Below, piece by piece: positions 55,202-64,000 of a stretch of DNA of 64,000 bases. The notes beneath the pieces were generated by a model that was given only the letters and a program-made list of their open reading frames with translations, was not told the DNA's origin and made no database searches. A program made the translations under genes and the position numbers. Within the stretch, counting starts at the first letter, position 1. Each line of letters begins with the position of its first letter. Source of the DNA: Pelagibacteraceae bacterium AG-365-D07 (GTDB lineage: Bacteria > Pseudomonadota > Alphaproteobacteria > Pelagibacterales > Pelagibacteraceae); the NCBI GenBank assembly GCA_003280005.1, contig QCGH01000002.1, forward strand, positions 31,663-95,662. The letters are read 5' to 3'.

Positions 55202-56585
55202 AAAAATTTTCGTCTTTAAATATATTTTTTAATTGTTGTATATTATTAAATCTATAAAGTTCTGGATTATTATTAAAACCTTTATTTGATATTTGTGATA
55301 TATAACTAGTATTGTCACTATTGTTATACTGATAAGTAACAAAAAATTCTTTCGATTTAATTTTGTCTTTTTGATAGTTAAATAGAAACCTATTAAGTCT
55401 TGGAAGATTTTTGACATCAACTTTAATTTTTATTTGCAATATTTGATCGTCATTTTCAAGATACTCGTAATCAATAATTTTCAAGCTTGCAAAGTCATTA
55501 ATATTAAAATCATTATCATCAATATTCATTTTAGAATTTTCAATTTTTAAACCCAAATTCCCTGAATTAAATAATTTACTATCGATTTTATCAAAATTTA
55601 TTTTAAATATACCTGAAAGATTTTCAAATTTTAAATTTTGGTTCTTATAAAGATTATAAAGTAAGTTTTCAATATCCTCCAAATTTATCATTTTTAAATT
55701 AACTAATAGATCAAAATAAAATGGTTCGAAATTTATCGAACCAGTCAAATCAAAGTTAGAATTTTTTAAATTCTGCTTAAAAAAATTAATGTAATTTTTC
55801 TTAATTTTATAATTAATCGAATTTTTTTGACTTAAAAACGAAATATTTAATTTACCCAATTGCTCAATTAAATCTTTATCTTCTATCAATTCATTTTTAA
55901 TGTTAATATTTGGATTCTTAAGTTCTAGGTTAATATTTTGAATATTTGGAATTTTGTAATCAATTATATAACTAAAATTATAGTCAGCATCAAAAATATT
56001 GCCTTCGATATCTAAAATTTTCTTATAATTTATAAAGTCGATCTTATATTCAAAATTTTTAATTGTAGAAATTAAAATAATTTCATTTTTTTCGTCTTTA
56101 AAAAAAATATTACTTTTTTTAATTATAAATTTTTTTACAATATTTTTTTTCAAATTATAAATAAAATTATTCAATGAAAGATTATTAAGATAAAAATTTG
56201 ATTTGTTAACTTCTATCCTATCAATATTAAAAGTATCTTTTTTATAGAGATCTAATATTGAAATAAATACTTTGATATCTTCTAACTCAGAAATGGCAAC
56301 CTTTTCATCATCTCTTATTTTAAGATTTGCTTTTTTAATTAACAAATGTGGAGATGGGACAAATCTATATGAAATATTTTTCAAATCTTTCATATTGATT
56401 TTAAATTCCTTATTAATCGTTTTCTCAATTTTTAGGTTGTATTTTGTATAATCATAGAATGTAGGTATTGAAAAAAAGATGGCTGTGCCAAAAAAGATAA
56501 TAAAAAATATAATAACTAGATGAAAAGGATCTTGTTCTTTAAAAAAATTACTTTTAAAAGGAAATGTAAATAGGTTTTTTTTCAT
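55188..56585 (-). CDS. AsmA-like envelope protein
   Basis: This 465-residue protein has one membrane segment near the N-terminus (about 24-43) and a long periplasmic part made of repeated beta-type segments rich in N, K, I and [21 protein letters not shown] and [20 protein letters not shown] resemble AsmA-family proteins, which are linked to lipid transport between membranes. The match is weak and composition bias is strong. It is alone on the minus strand and divergent from the helicase gene. Confidence 0.5.
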   Translation of the reverse strand: MKKNLFTFPFKSNFFKEQDPFHLVIIFFIIFFGTAIFFSIPTFYDYTKYNLKIEKTINKEFKINMKDLKNISYRFVPSPHLLIKKANLKIRDDEKVAISELEDIKVFISILDLYKKDTFNIDRIEVNKSNFYLNNLSLNNFIYNLKKNIVKKFIIKKSNIFFKDEKNEIILISTIKNFEYKIDFINYKKILDIEGNIFDADYNFSYIIDYKIPNIQNINLELKNPNINIKNELIEDKDLIEQLGKLNISFLSQKNSINYKIKKNYINFFKQNLKNSNFDLTGSINFEPFYFDLLVNLKMINLEDIENLLYNLYKNQNLKFENLSGIFKINFDKIDSKLFNSGNLGLKIENSKMNIDDNDFNINDFASLKIIDYEYLENDDQILQIKIKVDVKNLPRLNRFLFNYQKDKIKSKEFFVTYQYNNSDNTSYISQISNKGFNNNPELYRFNNIQQLKNIFKDENFFNSD

Positions 56586-56619
56586 TATTTAAAAAATACT
56601 TATACAACTTAAATTTGAA

Positions 56620-58643
56620 ATGTTAAATTTTGATTATTTAAATAATTTAAATGAAAAACAAAAGGAAGCTGTTACTCGCCTCGATGGACCTCTATTAATT
56701 GTGGCAGGAGCGGGTTCAGGAAAAACTAAGGTTTTAACATCTAGAATTTGCCATATTATTTTATCTAATAAAGCATCCCCAAATGAAGTTTTGGCTGTTA
56801 CGTTCACCAATAAAGCCGCAAATGAGATGTTAAGTAGAATCTTATACAATTTAAAAAAAAAAAAATTTGGTATGCCGTGGGTTGGTACATTTCATTCCAT
56901 ATGTGTAAAAATTTTGAGAAAGCACGCCAGGGCAGCTGAGTTAAATTATAATTTTACTATTCTTGATCAAGATGATCAAAGGAAATTGATTAAAAATATT
57001 TGTAAATCTGAAAATATAGATACAAAAAAAATATCCCCAAATTATATATTGAATATAATCGAAAAGTGGAAAAATAAAGGTTGGTATCCTGAGGATGTTG
57101 CTTTAAAAAAAAGTGAAAGATTGGAAGAGTCATTTCTCAAAATTTATAAAATCTATCAATCAAAATTAATCGATCTTAATGCATGTGATTTTAACGATTT
57201 AATTCTTCATTGTATTAAAATTTTTGAAAAATATCCTGATATAACAAAAATGTATTCAAAAAATTTTAAATATATATTGGTAGATGAATATCAAGATACA
57301 AATTTTATTCAAAGCAAGTGGCTCAAATTGTTATCTATGGAAAATAATAATATTTGCTGTGTAGGTGATGACGATCAATCTATTTATAGTTGGAGAGGTG
57401 CAGAGATAAAAAACTTTTTAGAATTTGATAAAACTTACCAAAATACAAAAATAATAAGACTTGAAAAAAATTATAGATCGACACAAAATATTTTAGCTGT
57501 TGCATCAAACCTTATCTCTAATAATGAAAACAGAGTTGGCAAAACTTTATTCACAGATGGTGAAGATGGTGAAAATGTTTATTTAGATAGCTATAGATCT
57601 GGAAAAGATGAAGCAATAGGAATTGGGGAAAAAATAGAAAAATTAAAAAATAAATTTAAATTAAATAATATTTCCATATTAGTAAGAGCAATTTTTCAAA
57701 CTAGAGAATTTGAAGAACGTTTTTTAAAAATTGGATTACCATATAGAATTATTGGGGGAATAAAGTTTTATGAAAGAGCTGAAATAAAAGATTGTATAGC
57801 ATATTTAAGAATCGTTAATCAACCAAAAGACGATTTATCATTTGAAAGAATAATAAATGTACCTAAAAGATCTATAGGTGAAACAACTATAAAAAGTATT
57901 TATGATTTTATTAAAGATAAAGGTTTTTCTCTTGAAGATGGAGCTAAAAAAATGATTGAATTAAATTTAGTCAAACCAAAACCAAAATTAGGAATAAACT
58001 CAATTTTAAACCTTTTAAATAAATGGAGGTTTGATCTAAAAAAAAAAATTAGTCATGTTAAATTATTACAAATAATTTTGGATGAGTCTGGATATAGCCA
58101 AATGCTTAAGGATAAAAAAGATTTAGAAAATGAAAATAGACTTGAGAATATAAAAGAACTTTTAAATGCCATGAAAGAGTTTGACAATCTTGAAAGTTTT
58201 CTAGAACATGTGGCTTTAGCGACTTCCTTAGATCAAGATTGGGAAGGCCAAAAAGTTAATTTAATGACAATGCATTCATCTAAGGGATTAGAATTTGATG
58301 TAGTTTTTTTACCAGGATGGGAAGAGGGATTATTTCCACACCAAAAATCTATGGAAGAGAAAGGTCAGAACGGTTTAGAGGAAGAGAGAAGACTTGCATA
58401 TGTTGGCATCACTAGAGCAAAAAAAATTGCCCATATTTCATTTTCAATGAACAGATTTTATCAAGGTGATTGGATTGATAGTATATCATCTCGTTTTATA
58501 GATGAGCTGCCAGAACAAAATATTGAAAAAAATAATCAGTTTATTCAAGATAAAAATGATGATTTTGATTTTAATCAAGATATTGAATACGAAAGTGAAA
58601 TAAAAAGTCCTGGTTGGCTAAGATATCAAAAAAGAATTAAATC

Positions 58644-58647
<4 letters not shown>
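56620..58647 (+). CDS. uvrD: UvrD/PcrA-type DNA helicase
   Basis: This 675-residue SF1A helicase has motif I GAGSGKTKVL, motif II LVDEYQDTN, motif III GDDDQSIYSWRGAE, motif V MHSSKGLEFDVVFLPG and motif VI EERRLAYVGITRAKK. NYRSTQNIL is also clear. It unwinds DNA in repair and removes RecA filaments. UvrD, PcrA and Rep are close; the short length leaves the exact name open. It overlaps the aminopeptidase gene by 4 nt (ATGA). Confidence 0.93.
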
Positions 58648-63196
<4,549 letters not shown>

Positions 63197-63233
63197 ACAT
63201 ATTTATTAACAGAAATAAAATTTTTTTCTATTT

Positions 63234-64000
63234 TTATGCAATTGATTTAAGATAAGATTTATCTAAAAATTGATAAGGTAAAGTTTTTTCCTTAATCTCT
63301 ATGATCGTAAAATTAGAATTATCACTGAAAAGTTTTCTTAATATTTTATTAGTAAGGCCGTGGCCCCCTTCTGTAGAAATTAAAGATCCAACAATTCTAT
63401 AACCTGATAAATATAGGTCTCCCATACAGTCTAATATTTTGTGATTAACAAACTCTTTTGAATTTCTTAATCCTGTTTCATTTAAAACTTTATCTTTATC
63501 AACTACTAAGGCGTTGTCTAAACTTCCACCTTGCGCATATCCATTTTGTTTTAGCTTTTCAACATCTTCATATAAACAAAATGTTCTAGATTCAAAAATT
63601 TCTTTGAGTTCATCATTAAATACATTAACCTTATTTCTTTGCATACCAATAATTTGATTTTGATATTTTATTTCAAAATCTATTTCAGATGAAACTTTAG
63701 ATTTATCTAATGATATTTTTTTTGTTCCTTCTTGGTAACAAACTTTTTTGTTAATTTTAATTAACTTGATTGGTGTCGAAGATATTTCAATTCCAACAGA
63801 CAAGATTTTCTCAACAAAAATTTTTGCTGAACCATCTAAAATTGGAAGCTCTTGTGAGTTTATCTCTACCACTAAATTATCTATACCTAATCCGTAAAGT
63901 GCTCCCATTAAATGCTCTACCGTAGAAACTTTAACACCATAATCATTAGATAATGTTGTGCAGAGAGTTGTATCAACTACATTTTTGTATAATGGAATAA
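63234..64000 (-). CDS. lpxC: UDP-3-O-acyl-N-acetylglucosamine deacetylase LpxC, 5' end outside window
   Basis: The frame is open to the window edge, so the start lies beyond 64000; about 255 codons are visible. Upstream of the internal Met the frame gives DTTLCTTLSNDYGVKVSTVE followed by HL, the conserved zinc-histidine region of LpxC. GIDNLVVEI, PILDGSAKIFV, HKILDCMGDLYL (zinc H and D) and GGHGLTN follow. LpxC is the committed step of lipid A synthesis. An ATG at 63908 is internal and not the true start. It is followed by bamD. Confidence 0.96.
   Translation of the reverse strand, partial: IPLYKNVVDTTLCTTLSNDYGVKVSTVEHLMGALYGLGIDNLVVEINSQELPILDGSAKIFVEKILSVGIEISSTPIKLIKINKKVCYQEGTKKISLDKSKVSSEIDFEIKYQNQIIGMQRNKVNVFNDELKEIFESRTFCLYEDVEKLKQNGYAQGGSLDNALVVDKDKVLNETGLRNSKEFVNHKILDCMGDLYLSGYRIVGSLISTEGGHGLTNKILRKLFSDNSNFTIIEIKEKTLPYQFLDKSYLKSIA

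Noticed and set aside
63234..63908. LpxC as a complete 224-residue protein starting at the internal ATG
   Set aside because: The frame continues to the window edge and encodes the conserved STVEHL zinc region, so the gene is simply cut by the window.

Overview
The window looks like chromosome of a SAR11 alphaproteobacterium (Candidatus Pelagibacter or a close relative). The DNA is very A+T-rich and genes are packed end to end. The longest stretch without a gene is about 213 nt (48050-48262). The gene set is typical of SAR11: a blue-tuned proteorhodopsin beside a ferredoxin and ferredoxin reductase, a glycine riboswitch on gcvTHP, NAD-linked formate dehydrogenase, a eukaryote-type NADP isocitrate dehydrogenase and many small periplasmic proteins. 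No rRNA, tRNA, insertion sequence, prophage or CRISPR array was seen. Two genes are cut by the window edges: mobA at the left and lpxC at the right.

Layout. 1-6420 is a formate-oxidation operon: an IscU-like scaffold, an HPP-family membrane protein, fdhD, fdsB, fdsA and a 57-residue membrane protein, with mobA divergent. 6415-12058 holds an FAD oxidoreductase, an SDR and a lipid-modification cluster (FAD amine-oxidase-like protein, DUF1365, cyclopropane-fatty-acid-synthase-like methyltransferase, DUF3833 lipoprotein). That cluster lies 6 nt downstream of gcvP. 12065-16562 is gcvTHP under a tandem glycine riboswitch. 16586-19877 encodes 5-oxoprolinase (pxpABC) and an EamA transporter. 20977-27804 is a long minus-strand run: psd, pssA, an unassigned glycosyltransferase-like gene, rlmE, a guaB without its CBS domains, a TPR protein, guaA and panB. 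icd, alaS and recA follow, then tolC, glycerate kinase, GFA and SOUL genes, and umuDC with a LexA box of the alphaproteobacterial type.

38055-44743 is the most accessory-looking region. It has two secreted heparin-lyase-like paralogues, a secreted SxxK serine hydrolase, a GT2 and a GT39-like glycosyltransferase, and an adenine deaminase. 44822-51137 holds dksA, GST, ferredoxin reductase, ferredoxin, proteorhodopsin, prpE, a methyltransferase-like protein and an SMR transporter. 51130-64000 is mostly housekeeping: a dihydroorotase-like protein, ygfZ, an NTP pyrophosphohydrolase, fumC, an AsmA-like protein, a UvrD/PcrA helicase, aminopeptidase P, ligA, bamD and lpxC.

Together the genes describe a streamlined marine heterotroph that oxidises C1 compounds (formate, glycine-derived methylene-folate), recycles 5-oxoproline, supplements energy with light and keeps a small SOS system. 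No clearly novel defence or mobile system was found. The best leads are the altered Fe-S motif and accessory genes of the formate dehydrogenase operon, the CBS-less IMP dehydrogenase, the lyase/serine-hydrolase locus, the symmetric elements upstream of proteorhodopsin, and the arrangement of the umuDC promoter region.
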